From Pollenia angustigena (Eukaryota > Arthropoda > Insecta > Diptera > Polleniidae): a stretch of DNA of 64,000 bases. The stretch lies in NCBI GenBank assembly GCA_930367215.1, contig OV884059.1:63459393-63523392 (forward strand), read 5' to 3'. Position numbers and translations under genes: made by a program. The notes under the pieces are model-generated. The model ran no database searches. It was given only the letters and a program-made list of their open reading frames with translations, and was not told the DNA's origin. Below are positions 45,549 through 57,080 of the stretch, piece by piece (position 1 is the first letter of the stretch; every line of letters begins with the position of its first letter).

Positions 45549-46019
45549 CGGCTGTGAACGGAGGCGCTTCAAACGCATTGAATAGCAACAAAAAATCTAG
45601 AACAATAATTATTGTTAATCAATTATTAAATAAAAAAAATATAATAAAACTAAAAATAAATTAAATCGTCAACGCGAAGCAAAAAATTACAAACCTATTT
45701 CTTAATTAATGTGTAGATAAATGTTAAAGAAAAAAAATCAAATGTTTAGATTAATAAATCTTTCTTTGAACGTGTTAAAGAAAACCGGTAAAAACCATTT
45801 ATAAATTTTACGTACGCTACGAAGTAGGTACATAACTTCATCAAAAACTCTTTCAAACATTATACCTACAAATCAAAATAAAAAAAAAACTAAAGCGATT
45901 ACCTATTTGTGTAAAAAGTTTGATTGCAAACAAATACCTACCTACATATTGTTAAAAATAAATTTAAAATAAAAATAATAAAAACCAAAAACACCTTTGG
46001 CTAAGTTAAGCCAGGCGCC

Positions 46020-47258
46020 AGTCTAAAAATAGACAACTCGATCGTTTGGCTCTTACGTCCACCAGCCAACCAATCGACCATCCAACCAAACAACCACTTT
46101 ATCGTAATCTCTGTCAAACAAACAAATTGAATTTTAGTAAACAAACAAACACACTAAAAATAAAACCAGCTGATTTGGTTGCCGTGAAAAAAATGTTTTT
46201 ATTTTTATTTTTTGTTTACAACATTTGACAAACAACAACAAATAGATAAAGTAACAACAACAACATCAACGACCGACTTACGTTATCTGCATACAGAATG
46301 GAATGTTCAGCCATCCATTTATTCATCCAATAACAACAACAACAAGAGCAAGCGTTTATTTAAAGAAAAACTATAAATAAATATAAAATTTATGTTTGTT
46401 CCACACGCGTAACAATATTCACAACAACACCACCATGCAACGGCAGTCTACAGCAAAAAGAACTACAAAAAAGTAAACAAGTGTAAATAGTGAACAAACA
46501 AACAAACAAAGTAGAGGAAAATCTCCTCAAATAACAAAAACAAGTCGAATGTTTGACTCCAACGGTGACAACAAACATTGGAAAATCACTACAGCAGAAA
46601 CAACATCGATAAAAAAAAGCGCGTCGTCAAGCGCTTTTACCCACATAACACACACACAAACACCAGCACACGAAGGTTTCAACGTTCATTGCAAACGATC
46701 TTAATGACCAGAGCTATGCAGAGCTCGATACGGAACAGAGTAGTGCTCGCACCCTGCACGCAGTCTTCTTCAACTTCTAAAAATTCAAAAATATTAATAA
46801 ATAAATCGGTTTAAAAGGAAAATCGAAGCAGATCAGTCAGAGACATTTTTTTTAAGGAATTCTCTCTGAAAAACAAAAAAAGGGAAATTAATATTAAGTC
46901 CTTTCTTACAAAAAACATAAATTATTAAAAGAAATCAAAACTAAAATTGTGATTTGAAAAAAATGTGTGTGATAGACAAATAATATTTTTTTTAAAGCTC
47001 ATACAAAATATATTGTTTGTCCTTTAGTTTCAATTCTCGTATCCTTACAAAGAATCCCAATTAAAATTTAAAGTTCCTTATTCAAGTGATTACAACAGCA
47101 ACACTAAAAATATTTATTTAGAAAATCTAAAACAAGAAAATTAAATTTCAAATGAAACTTTTGGTTGTGATCCACACTATAAATACATAAATAAAAGCCT
47201 TTTAAGCTCCTGCATTAGAGAGAAGCAAAAGGGATTTCATTTCGAGAGCTCTTGTTGT
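46020..47258 (+). other. Putative 5' untranslated leader
   Basis: The + strand is rich in CAA/ACA words (46240-46350, 46420-46480) and poor in recognised repeats, as in the long leaders of many fly genes. It has several short upstream ATG frames, for example at 46435. It precedes the putative coding start and splice donor. The transcription start is unknown, and introns within the leader are possible. Confidence 0.35.
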
Positions 47259-47323
47259 ATGTATAATGAACAACAGTCGCTTGCCAATATTCTGCAGGAT
47301 CGATCAGTTAGAAAACCGCAAAA
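47259..47323 (+). CDS. Putative first coding exon of a host gene (partial)
   Basis: Two overlapping ATG frames are open into a consensus splice donor, AAA/GTAAGT, at 47324. The ATG at 47259 gives 21 codons plus two bases (begins MYNEQQSLANILQD, then SVRKPQ) but has a weak start context. The ATG at 47266 has A at -3 and gives 19 codons plus one base (begins MNNSRLPIFCRIDQ). Neither is a protein start I recognise. Support is the donor, the CAA-rich leader upstream and the lack of recognised repeats. It may be wrong. Confidence 0.35.
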
Positions 47324-47332
47324 GTAAGTAAA
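47324..47332 (+). promoter_or_regulatory. Candidate 5' splice site GTAAGT
   Basis: GTAAGT follows AAA and matches the animal donor consensus at all six intron positions. It ends the open frames starting at 47259 and 47266. Confidence 0.4.
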
Positions 47333-48971
47333 TTTAATTTAATATTAGTTTGTTCAATATTTGGAAATTCTAAAAAAGAGAAGTAGCCAATGAAATATTA
47401 ATTTAAATTATGTATAAAAAAATTAATAAAACTTGCAAAGTTTACTGGTCACAAACATAATAAAATAATACATTTATCAATATTTGTAATGTATGTAATT
47501 CCTGTAAAGTTTTAAACCCAAGTAATTGAAAATGTTCGACAACAACTACAAGTAGTTTCATAAAATAAAACAAAGTTCCATAACATTTCTAAATCAAGAA
47601 AGATTTTGAAACACTTCTAAGCCTTTTTTAAAAGTTGTATAAGTTCGTCATTCCGTTTGTAATTTCAACAATGTTAATCTTAGACCTTATAAAGTATTTA
47701 AACATATGTATCTATATACATTCTAGTTCCTTATGAGTAACCGAGTTGATTTATCGATGTCGTATGTCCGTGTTTTGGTTGAAAAGGTTTTCCGCAGACC
47801 ATAGATACGACGGTGACTACTAGGTTGTTATATATTTTTAAATTCAGCTTAATCGGTTCACAAAGACTTCCACGATTGCCTCTAATTTTTACCCATAAAC
47901 CTTTTCCTTTCATATGTTCCTTATAATTTATGAACCTAATTTTTTTCACTTTCACTTTAAATAAGAAAAAAGTTGTGAAAATTATAGAAATAGGCGTATA
48001 AATAACCAATTTACATATAAACAAATAACTATAATTGTTTTCTGAAATAATCACACATTAGGAGCTAAGAGGACCAAAATTTGCACAGATAATTCTTATA
48101 AATAAAAAAATAAGCTAAATCGCTTCATTATTTTACCTTCTCCGCATATGCTCCCGTCTTTATAATTTTGGTAAAAGAGAGTCGATTAAATTTCGCTCAA
48201 CTATGTTTGATTTAAAAAATCAGGCAAATCGACAGATTATTTCAGCAAGCGCCTCAACAAATGTGCGAGCACGAGAAAACTAAGACGTTTAAATAGGACG
48301 TCGCAAATATATCGGTTCATTAGAAAAAGATTTATTATCCCACATGTGAAATAACCTTTCTAAAAACTTGATATTTTTTTTCATAAAAACGAACATAAAT
48401 TGGTGACACAATGCTCCGACTCTCATTAAATTTTGCACACATTCGTTTTATAATTAAGATCGGTCAATAATTTATCACCCTTCTCTCGGAAAACACTTTA
48501 CTACGCCTTAAACCATAACAAATACTATTGTGGTAAAACTTGGTCTGTGATAGTTTGTTAACTATTAGGCCCATATAAAGCAAACTTTGATAAGTGATTG
48601 TAGTACGACTTAACCCGTAACAAACATAGATATTATGATCAAATTTGGTCAAATTAAGCTTAATATGGCTAGAATTATTAACATGTAGTTTTTTCGCTAC
48701 ATAATTTACCAAAGGTCCCATGTAAAGCGACCTTCCGAAAAGCAATTTAAGAAGCACTAAGTGCTAATAATTTGTATTGCTGTATTGAAGTTTGGTTCAA
48801 CAAAATAAGAAATTTTGCTTGAGTTCAAGTATAAATCAAGTGTAATTCCAGCCCTTTTTCCCATTTTCAAGCCTTGAATAATACTTGAATTACACTGAAA
48901 TTAAATAGCATACTCCAGCAAAATGGAGACTGGAATTCTAGTCGAACTTAACAACCCTACAAGTATTTAAA
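47333..48971. other. Unassigned sequence, intron if the exon is real
   Basis: AT-rich with no recognised repeat ends. The - strand frames at 47731-48054 and 48464-48757 do not resemble known proteins. Confidence 0.35.
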
Positions 48972-49101
48972 TTCCCTTCAAGAAATGAATGAGCGAATCA
49001 TAATATTTTTCACGTTGGTGTTAAGAAAATAATGGGAGAATTGATAGAAAACTTGATTCGTGAAATATATGGTGATTCGCTCATTCATTTCTTGTAGGGA
49101 A
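48972..49101 (+). mobile_element. Foldback MITE, TTCCCTNCAAGAAATGAATG
   Basis: AAGAAATGAATGAGCGAATCA at about 48980 is mirrored by TGATTCGCTCATTCATTTCTT at about 49073. The inner CACG/CGTGAAA words are mirrored as well. It is about 130 bp and one hairpin. The target duplication is not clear. Confidence 0.75.
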
Positions 49102-49234
49102 TGTAAATACAGTGAAATGCAAGCGTAGAATTACTGTGAAATTCCAGTCCCAAACACTTAATAAATAAACTTGAATTCAAGTATTAAAGACATGTACATA
49201 CAAATCAAATCTATAATACCAATAAAAATCAAGC

Positions 49235-49495
49235 ATATCGATGGGTTTCTTCCGCAACCACGTAACTCGATTTTTTTCCGTTTTTTTGTTTTAACTGGGA
49301 AAGTAATCAGTAAATACCGCTTTACAATTTTGCAATTTTTTTGTTTAGCGGAATATCGGAATTTTTCCTAATTCTTGGATTATAAAAGAATATAAAGCAA
49401 AAAGTTTCAAATATTTGGTTAAAATAAAGTATTTTGTCTCTCCTGAAAAGTAGTTGTTTTTGAGTTACGAGGTTGCGGAAGAAAACCATCGATAT
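49235..49495 (+). mobile_element. MITE, ATATCGATGGNTTTCTTCCG
   Basis: The left end ATATCGATGGGTTTCTTCCG and the inverse of the right end ATATCGATGGTTTTCTTCCG both continue into CAACC-CGTAACTC, a TIR of about 35 bases with few mismatches. It is 261 bp and non-coding. Confidence 0.82.
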
Positions 49496-49806
49496 CCATA
49501 TTTCATTACAATTAAATATTCTCTTGAACTGCTCTCCTTGTTAATAAAAAATATTTAATTAATGTGAACCAAATCGAAAAAAAATTAATATTTATTATTG
49601 GTTAATATAAAAATATATGAGTTTTTAAAATTTGAGTGCTAATTGGGAATTAAGGTTCTTTAATACTAGAAGTTACTTAACCAAATTTTATGATTACCGA
49701 TTTAAAATTTACGATAGGTCCAATATTAAATCCCCTTCTGCAAAATCACTTAAATAGAATTTCTGAAACAAATCATGATAGTTAATTTAAATTACGCAAC
49801 GAATTA
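49496..49806. other. No assignable feature
   Basis: AT-rich sequence between two MITEs. Confidence 0.45.
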
Positions 49807-49989
49807 AGGCTCAGTTAGCCGGGAGTAACAGTAACGTTGAAAATCAGCTACTTCATTTTGTTGTATGTAAAGCAATTAGAACGATTACAGTTAGCAGTAA
49901 CATGTTACGTCTCAATCTGTAAGAAATAGATTGGTCTTACTTTTTTACGGTAAGGTTACTGTTACTGTTACTCCCGGCTAACTGAGCCT
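49807..49989 (+). mobile_element. TTA-flanked MITE, AGGCTCAGTTAGCCGGGAG
   Basis: The left end AGGCTCAGTTAGCCGGGAG, followed by TAACAGTAACG, is mirrored by the right end CTCCCGGCTAACTGAGCCT. TTA is duplicated at 49804-49806 and 49990-49992. It is 183 bp and palindromic at its ends. GTTACTGTTACT words repeat inside. Confidence 0.92.
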
Positions 49990-50135
49990 TTATAATAAAG
50001 GTTCGGCACGTTACTTTAACCATATTATTGTAACTGGCAACCATACGAGCCCTAACCGCGAAAATAACGTATATATTTCAATTTTTGTTTTTTTATTAAA
50101 TGACTTTATAGGCAACACTTGCATTATCTCCTTAA

Positions 50136-50767
50136 AGGATCATATAGACGACATGTTTTTGTCATCTGACATGTCAAATTTCCCACTGCAAAACACATAC
50201 ATGTCGTGTGTTACCTTTTTAACTATGCTTCCGTAATAGTCAGACGCAAAGTCATCTGACAAAATTTCAATTAGAGCGTGCTCTATTTTCTTCTGACAAA
50301 CCATCTGACATCAGAAATCTATGCCGGGAAGAAACTGGCAGCGGCGTCAACTATTGACGGAATCATTAGCCGGCTGAAGTTAATATTTTACAATACCAAG
50401 ATATGTATGCTCATCTCACCATTGAATAGAATTTATGTAAATATATACATAAAAACCGTTTAATTATAAAATTCTAAATTGGTATCTTTAAAATAAAAGA
50501 AAAAATGTTAAGATGGCTAAATTATTTTACGGCGCAAATAAATATTTTCGTGGCGGCATCAAGCAATTTTGAAACCGAGAACTACTTTGGTTTCTGCAAT
50601 AACAATGCGAAAAAAACAGAGACAATGTCAGAAGCAAATTACATGTACGTTTGTGACCGAATATTATAAACCTTATGTAAAACAGCAATTTTGACAGACA
50701 TGAACAATTACATGTGACTTGAAAATTTGACATGTCAGATGACAAATACATTCGTGTACGGGCGCCT
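50136..50767 (-). mobile_element. MITE, AGGCGCCCGTACACGACATG family, copy 2 (inverted)
   Basis: This is an inverted, near full-length copy of 26597-27236. Its ends are AGGATCATATAGACGACATG and (inverse) AGGCGCCCGTACACGAATG. TAA is duplicated at 50133-50135 and 50768-50770. Few differences separate the two copies by eye, so the family was active recently compared with the fossils around it. Confidence 0.92.
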
Positions 50768-50770
50768 TAA

Positions 50771-51112
50771 ATGTCATGGTCACATAAGGTACCGTTACGA
50801 TTTTATAGCAAGAACAATTTTATCGTAAGCGACAAAGTTCATACAAAATTTATATGAAAAAAAATTAAAAAAAACTCTGTCCGGCAAAATTTGGTTTTTT
50901 GCGGTTAGGGCTCGCATACTTTGTTAAATAAAATCACTTTAAGACAGACAACTCTTAGGTGAAACTTCAACTAATAACATAATTTTGTTTTAGTCTATGA
51001 TTACCCAAGTGTCCCAAATAAGCAAGTCTCGAAAAAGTGTCTGTAAATACTTTTTCATAGGGTATCATATCATCGGACCGACTATACTTTCTTACTTATT
51101 TTTTTAATTTAG
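50771..51112. other. No assignable feature
   Basis: No repeat ends or coding signal between two elements. Confidence 0.45.
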
Positions 51113-51120
51113 CATTGTGT

Positions 51121-52847
51121 TAGGGTTGCCAGACGTACTGTTTTTAGCAGTACATGTACTGATTTTTGTCAATTGTACTGTTTTATGCACAACACCCAAA
51201 ACAGTACGCAAATGTACTGTTTTTTACACTTTGTACTGTTTTCTGTACTGATTTTTAAGATTAGTGTCCAAAAAACAAAGATATTAAGATAAATCGTTTT
51301 TAAATAAAACACATTTGGGAATTTTTAACGGTATGCTATCAAGCCATATTGTCATAATATCCTTATCTTAGAATTTATTTACTCTCTAACTCTCATTTTG
51401 AGGGGTAATTTTGGCCCTTTTTCCCAACTCTTAAACAAAAGTATACAAGACGGCACTTATTAGGGTTAAAAGAATTCTCGAAATTTCGGGCATTGAAATT
51501 TTTGAATTTCTTGAAAGGGCGTTTGGTACAAGTCAAAAAAATATACTAAAAGTACTTCTGACCTAAAAGACTATTTCAGATGTCTTCAGTAGAATTGTAT
51601 GGCAGTTCTTTTCATAGAATATATTAACCCTCTAACACTAATTTTAAGGGGTAATTTTTGTAATTTTTTTAACTTCTACACTAAAACGGTACGTTAGAGG
51701 GTTAAAATATTCTATGAATATTTTCTGCATCAAATTTCACTAGCGGTCTTCCAAGACCAAAAAAGCGTGCAATGTATGTAAAACGGGTTTTCGAAAAATT
51801 AAAAAAAATCAAGGCCCGGAATTTCGAAAACCCGTTTTACTTGCATTGGATAATTTTTGGTCTTAGAAGACCCCTAGTGAAATTTGATGCAGAAAATATT
51901 GGTAGAGCATTTTAACTCTTATAAGTGCCGTTTTAGTATCCTTTTTTTAAGAGTTGGGAAAAAGGGCAAAAATTAAAATGAGAGTTAGAGGGTTAATAAG
52001 TTCTAAGAAAAGAATCGCAATACGATTCTACTGAAGACATCTACAATTATTTTTTAGCTCAGAAGTACATTTAGTATATTTATTTTGTCTTATACCAAAC
52101 GCCTTTTCAAAAAATTTAAAAACTTTAGAGGCCCATATTTCGGGAGCCCGAACTAATTTTTCAAAACCTTTTTGCAGATTTGCTCTACTAGTAGTCTACT
52201 TTCATTGCGCGGTGCAAGTGTTGAGGCTGGTGGCGATGACCCTAATTTTGTTGCACACTTTATTTTACAATATTTAGTTTAAAGAAATTGTTGTTTTGCA
52301 AACAAAAAAGTTGTAAAATAATTAGAATTTTTGTACTGCGTTTATTGTTTTGTCAAAAATACACAGATTAAAAAAGGAGTTGCTCACATCCTTCATATAT
52401 TTTCGTGTTTTCATTTTAAGACATATGACTACCGCTTAAATTAAAGAAAGAAACAAATATTTTCTGAACTGAAAATGAAAATTGCTTTAAATACCAATAT
52501 GTTTTAAGAAAATTCTACTAACCCAATCAATGAATAAGTTTTTTAAGTTAAATATAAACTAAGATATTTAAACATTATACATTGGAAATTGATACAATGG
52601 CCAAATGCTTCGTTTGTGGTGTATGCTTTATAAACGCAAATGGTGTGATTTTGTATATGAAATACCATTAAATGTAAATCTTTCCTTTGATGTTGATGTT
52701 TGAAGTCTATTCTTTATATTATTGGTGTTCAAGAGTTGTAAATATTTAGTTATGGTTTCGTAAAAAAATGTACTGTTTTTTTCTTGAATGTACTGTTTTT
52801 TCATAACCAATGTACTGTTTTTCCGAATTCAAAATCTGGCTACCCTA
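51121..52847 (+). mobile_element. Non-autonomous hAT, TAGGGTTGCCA family, copy 2, with long foldback
   Basis: CATTGTGT is duplicated exactly at 51113-51120 and 52848-52855. The ends are TAGGGTTGCCAG and CTGGCTACCCTA. GTACTGTTTT words recur near both ends, matching the copy at 36083. Between 51345 and 52155 sits a large inverted repeat of about 330-base arms. No transposase is seen in 52160-52740. Confidence 0.92.
51470..52155. repeat. Long inverted repeat (foldback) inside the hAT
   Basis: The left arm (about 51470-51800) and right arm (about 51822-52155) are inverted copies with moderate divergence. Shared words include GAAATTTGATGCAGAAAATA, GTAAAACGGGTTTTCGAAA and ATGTCTTCAGTAGAAT. The loop is about 20 bases. 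An extra direct copy of part of the arm (CCCTCTAACTCTCATTTT...CACTTAT) lies at about 51385-51468. It may be a separate foldback insertion. Confidence 0.85.
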
Positions 52848-52970
52848 CATTGTGTCCACATAAGGGCTGACTTCCAAAACGTCAAATGTATAAGAACAAA
52901 GTATAATGTTTCATTACGCCGCAGTTCAATATACATGCAATGCAAACCCTTCCAAAACATCAATGGTAAG

Positions 52971-53885
52971 CAGGGTTGTCAGATTTTTTTGAGCTCCATC
53001 GCCAAACCGGATGTCAGAAATCGCCAAAAAATCGCCAAACGTCAATTTTGTTTAGTTTATGAAATCTTTTTTTTTTTTTTTAATTAAATTTTGCATACAA
53101 AAAAAAAGCTTATATAATATTGCATTCAAAAATCGCCAAAAACTGAGAAAAAATACAAAAAAGTCGCCGAAAGTAATTTTTTTTTTAATAACATAAAATA
53201 GAGATCATTTATTCAGTTAAAAAAAATAAAATTAAGCACACAAGTCTATAAGATCACTTCAGATTCATCAATTTCATTACTATTGTGTTGACCTGCAGAC
53301 GTACTATTAGATTTAAGCAGTGTTTAAAAAACTGCAGTCGAAGTTGAAAAACTGCCATCTCTTCCACTTTTTCATTTGTCATTGGCCAAAAAAAAACATT
53401 TGCTTTTACTTGCAATTCATTAAATGTAATTAGTCGCTGTCAAACCAAATCAAAAAGCGAAAAATTGTAGACAAATTTTCGTTTTTTGTTCGACAGGTTT
53501 TGGTTTCGACTACAGTTTTTTTTTTAAAAAGTGACTGAATAATTCACTTAAAATGATAATAAAACGAAAATCATGTGAAAAAAATTTGCCAGATTTTTTT
53601 TTAAACTAGTAATGATAACAAAAAAGGACAAACTGTTCAAAAATCTATAAGTATGTATGTATATATTTATATATATTTAGCTGGAGAGGCCTAACTCGGC
53701 TTATGTAAATAAAAGTGCAAATTTTTTATTTCAAAATCGCTGAAATAATATGAATGGTAAAAATAGCCAAGTAAATCGCCAGTTATGTCAAAAAGCGCCA
53801 CAAAAGTCGCCAGTCGCCAAACGGAAAATCCCATCGCCAAACACGTTTCAAAATCGCCACGTTTGGCGAGAAATCGCCGTATTAG
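52971..53885 (+). repeat. TCGCCA-rich element remnant
   Basis: ATCGCCAAA and variants (GTCGCCA, GCGCCA) occur at least a dozen times, clustered at 53000-53170 and 53770-53880, with AT-rich DNA and a nested MITE between. CAGGGTTGTCAGAT at 52974 looks like a hAT left end, but no matching right end or duplication is seen. Confidence 0.5.
53325..53530 (+). mobile_element. MITE-like repeat, AACTGCAGTCGAA family, copy 2
   Basis: It matches 34346-34545 along its length. The ends AAAAAACTGCAGTCGAA and (inverse) AAAAAACTGTAGTCGAA form a 17-base TIR. It lies between the two TCGCCA clusters. Confidence 0.72.
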
Positions 53886-54108
53886 TAACGCAGCAAAAAA
53901 GCAATCAAAGCATCGGTTTCAAAGTTGATGCTTTGTGATATTTGACATTTAATTTGCAAGCAATACAGACTTATTTTAATATTATGCATTGCATCACTTA
54001 CATTTCAAAACGTTTAAATAAACGGAACACATAGTTGCATTGTTTCGGTACTTTGTACATGTGCATTGTTAAAATACAGTAGTAAAACTGTATACAAACT
54101 TTATATTA

Positions 54109-54631
54109 GGGTACGTGTGAAACGGTAGCAAAGTACTCATTGAAGTAAAATTTTGACACTATTGAGGTGAATAAAATTTCACTAGCCCTGGGGGCTAGTA
54201 TAAATTTTGACATTAGTGTAGAAATTTTTGACAACCACAAAATTATTTTTTTCATCAAATTTGTTCAAACAAAACAAAAAATAATATGGAAGCAGAACCA
54301 GTGGCAAAAAAAATTAAAAAGAATTATACAAGATGTAAATATGTATAAGCTTTTTTGCCCACACTTTTTGTAAAAATTGTTAATATATCAGAACGAATTC
54401 ATCAAATAGTTGGGACGATCTCATTTCCAACATAATTGAAATGATTATTGGTAAACGTTTGTTTAATTTATTAATTTCCACAAAACTATTAGTAATTGTT
54501 TTTTTCTTTATGTCAAAATTTTACGTTGTCAAAAATGTTACAATTTCACACAGCACAAATATGAAAATTTTCTACCACAAATAAACTTCATTTCATCATA
54601 GAACTTTGCTACCGTTTCACACACCACACCC
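54109..54631 (+). mobile_element. TTA-flanked MITE, GGGTACGTGTGAAACGGTAG
   Basis: The left end GGGTACGTGTGAAACGGTAG and the inverse of the right end GGGTGTGGTGTGTGAAACGG share GTGTGAAACGGTAGCAAAGT with a small offset. TTA is duplicated at 54106-54108 and 54632-54634. It is 523 bp and non-coding. Confidence 0.85.
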
Positions 54632-55038
54632 TTAGTATGTTTTGGAAGTCAGCCAAGATTTAAATAGAATCTGTGCCCATTTTCTGCAACTCGCTCGTCG
54701 AGAAACTTTTCGATTGAGATGTGAGAAATGAAACAAAATGTCAAAAACAAACAACTGTTTTTTCGCTTAACTGCATCTGTAACATTTTTGGATAGTGAAA
54801 TGAAAGCTGCCACGTAAAAAAATTACTCGCAAATTTACAGAAAAAGTGTACCTATAAAATTTTTGTGAGAAAGTTCCCGCTTTGAACTGTCAAATAAACT
54901 CACAAATAAAAACGGGGTAAGAAAAAATTTTAACACTTACACAAAATGCAATGAAAAATAACACGGACCAGCTGATTTTTTTATTGTAAATTTATTCTTT
55001 AACTTTTAACATTTTTGAAAATATGTACACTAATGTAA

Positions 55039-55110
55039 AGCTGAAGGTCCACACCATGCGTATATGCGTATGATTCAAGTTACATGCAATGCGTTTTATG
55101 CGCCAAATTT
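55039..55110 (+). mobile_element. Solo left end of the AGCTGGAGGTCCACACC MITE
   Basis: AGCTGAAGGTCCACACCATGCG followed by ATGCAATGCGTTTTATGCG matches the left part of 42249-42552. A matching right end was not found. Confidence 0.5.
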
Positions 55111-56880
55111 GTTTTTTTTTTTATCAGCTGTTGTGCTAATATGTTTAACAATTAAAAATAATTTTGCAAAAAATGGAGAGTGTATTTGATATTTTAATAG
55201 AATTTATTTAAAAGAATTCATAGAGGAGTAAGCTTTTATTATAAAAGTATTAGTGATTTTTCACGGTATCAATAAGTTTCCAATTCATGGCACTTGTTAA
55301 AAAAAAAATTGACACAACAAAGATGACACTCAGAAGATAAAAGTAATCAATAACTAGAATGGCAAATTTTGTTCGTGGTAAAATTGTACCTAAAATTTAT
55401 TTTAATGCATTTTATTCTTTAAAGTTTATATAATCTTTATTACGAAAGCTTGTTTTCTTATTATAAACCTCATCAAAGTCTTAATTTACTTAAAAAGTGG
55501 ATTTAGCAGGTTTGCATATTAAGCCGTCGATATAATAAATAAATAAACAGTAAGAAAGTGTAGTTATATGATAGTCTACAGCACAGTATTTAGAGCCAAA
55601 TTTTTTATTTTATATTTCTTCTGTAAATTTATACCTGAATGAACCCACTGTACTTAAGTTTAATCATTAAAACGCATTCATTGCATTCAGAAAGTTATTC
55701 AAACAAATATTTTTCTTATTTTCTTGTTTTTAAGTTAAAAATAAATATTTTCATTTAATTCTTTGTTTCTCAGATTTTAAAAGAAACGACAAAAGAACTC
55801 CCTTTCTTTACACAAGCCAGCCCAGACAAAATTTAATGATAAGATTTTTGTTTTTATTAAAAATATTTTTTTTTATTAAAAATATGATTACACGCACTTT
55901 TTAACGACTACTTCTTTTTGTAATTGTTGTTTATTTATACACAATAATAAGAAAAAAATAAATATTTTTAAATAAAATACAAAATAAATATAACTAACTA
56001 ATCAAACTGATTTGAAACGAACCCTTCGGTCATTTAATTTAGTTGTTATGTAAATAATCAGTTTCATTCTGATAATTTCATTGACCACATTCTGCTGGTT
56101 CGTATGGGATCTGGCTCTTGATGATGATTAGAGAGTTGTGTTATTATTACATAGTTTCAAAAATTTAGAAAATTGTTCAGACCCTGACTGAATAACAACA
56201 CGAATTAAACGAAATCTCTAAAATAAAATGAAAACAGCAAAGTTACGACACGCGTAAATATGTAGTTAATTTAAACAAATTGGAAGCGTTTTTTGTTTGT
56301 TTTCGTTTCTAGTTTAATAAAATTTTCGTTTAAATTAAATTAAATAAGACAATATGTAAAGCCTTGATGTAAGACCCAGATGTAAATGTTTTTGTAAATT
56401 AAAAAACAAATTAAAAAAAAAATAGGGGGAAAGATACAAAGACGTTTAACGATTGGTAAAAACGCATTAAATCTTCTAGTTTATAGTTATTAAATCTATG
56501 TAATTAAATATAATTAAATAAACGCTTTTGCAATTTTGAAGACAATTAAATCAATTTTTAGTTAAAAAATGATTGTCATATTAGGTCTTGTCGGATCGTA
56601 TATGTATACTAGACCGTACTTTAAAAAAGAGTTTACCCGTTCAACCTCTAAAATATTTTTGCAAGGGTCGCCTCGCCGTTTTACGTTTTTCGTTATATCT
56701 TAGGCATTTACAGTCCGATGTTAAAGGGATCATTGACCTTAAGTATCTCGTTCTAGTATCTATTCACCACATAACGGAACGTACCACCCTAATGTACCGC
56801 CCTTATATCTTTCATCTTATAACTTTTGCCGAGGAAGTAATTCAATAATTCCACGAAACATTTTTCAATTTAATTATACA
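55111..56880. other. 1.8 kb without an assignable feature
   Basis: AT-rich. The + strand open frame at 56588-56848 (86 codons) lies in a more GC-rich patch but does not resemble a known protein. On the other strand the patch reads like non-coding repeat. Confidence 0.35.
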
Positions 56881-56885
56881 AAAAA

Positions 56886-57080
56886 TATACCGTTATTTCG
56901 AAAATGGAGGAGGTTAAACAACAATTATTGGCGTAACTCAAAAAAGGTTCAGTTAATTTAATAAACTAAAAAAAACGAAATTCCGCACTAAAATTAGCTT
57001 TAATGAAAGCTATACTTTTATCTAATATGCGCAGTCGCTTTAGGAATACAATTTTTTTTTTTGGGAAAAAAAACATAATT
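56886..57080 (-). repeat. Inverted copy of the 57850-58030 repeat
   Basis: On the - strand this matches the tandem unit at 57912-58190 and its leader (TATGCGCAGTCGCTTTA, CGAAATTCCGCA, ATACCGTTATTTCGAAAA). It lies outside the element that carries the tandem pair. Confidence 0.7.

Larger units (their letters stand above)
52861..54657 (+). repeat. Candidate outer element bounded by GGCTGACTTCCAAAAC
   Basis: GGCTGACTTCCAAAAC at 52866-52881 is mirrored at 54641-54656 (GTTTTGGAAGTCAGCC). Inside lie the TCGCCA-rich tract, a MITE (53325-53530) and a TTA-flanked MITE (54109-54631). The target duplication is not resolved, so the pair may still be coincidental. Confidence 0.4.
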
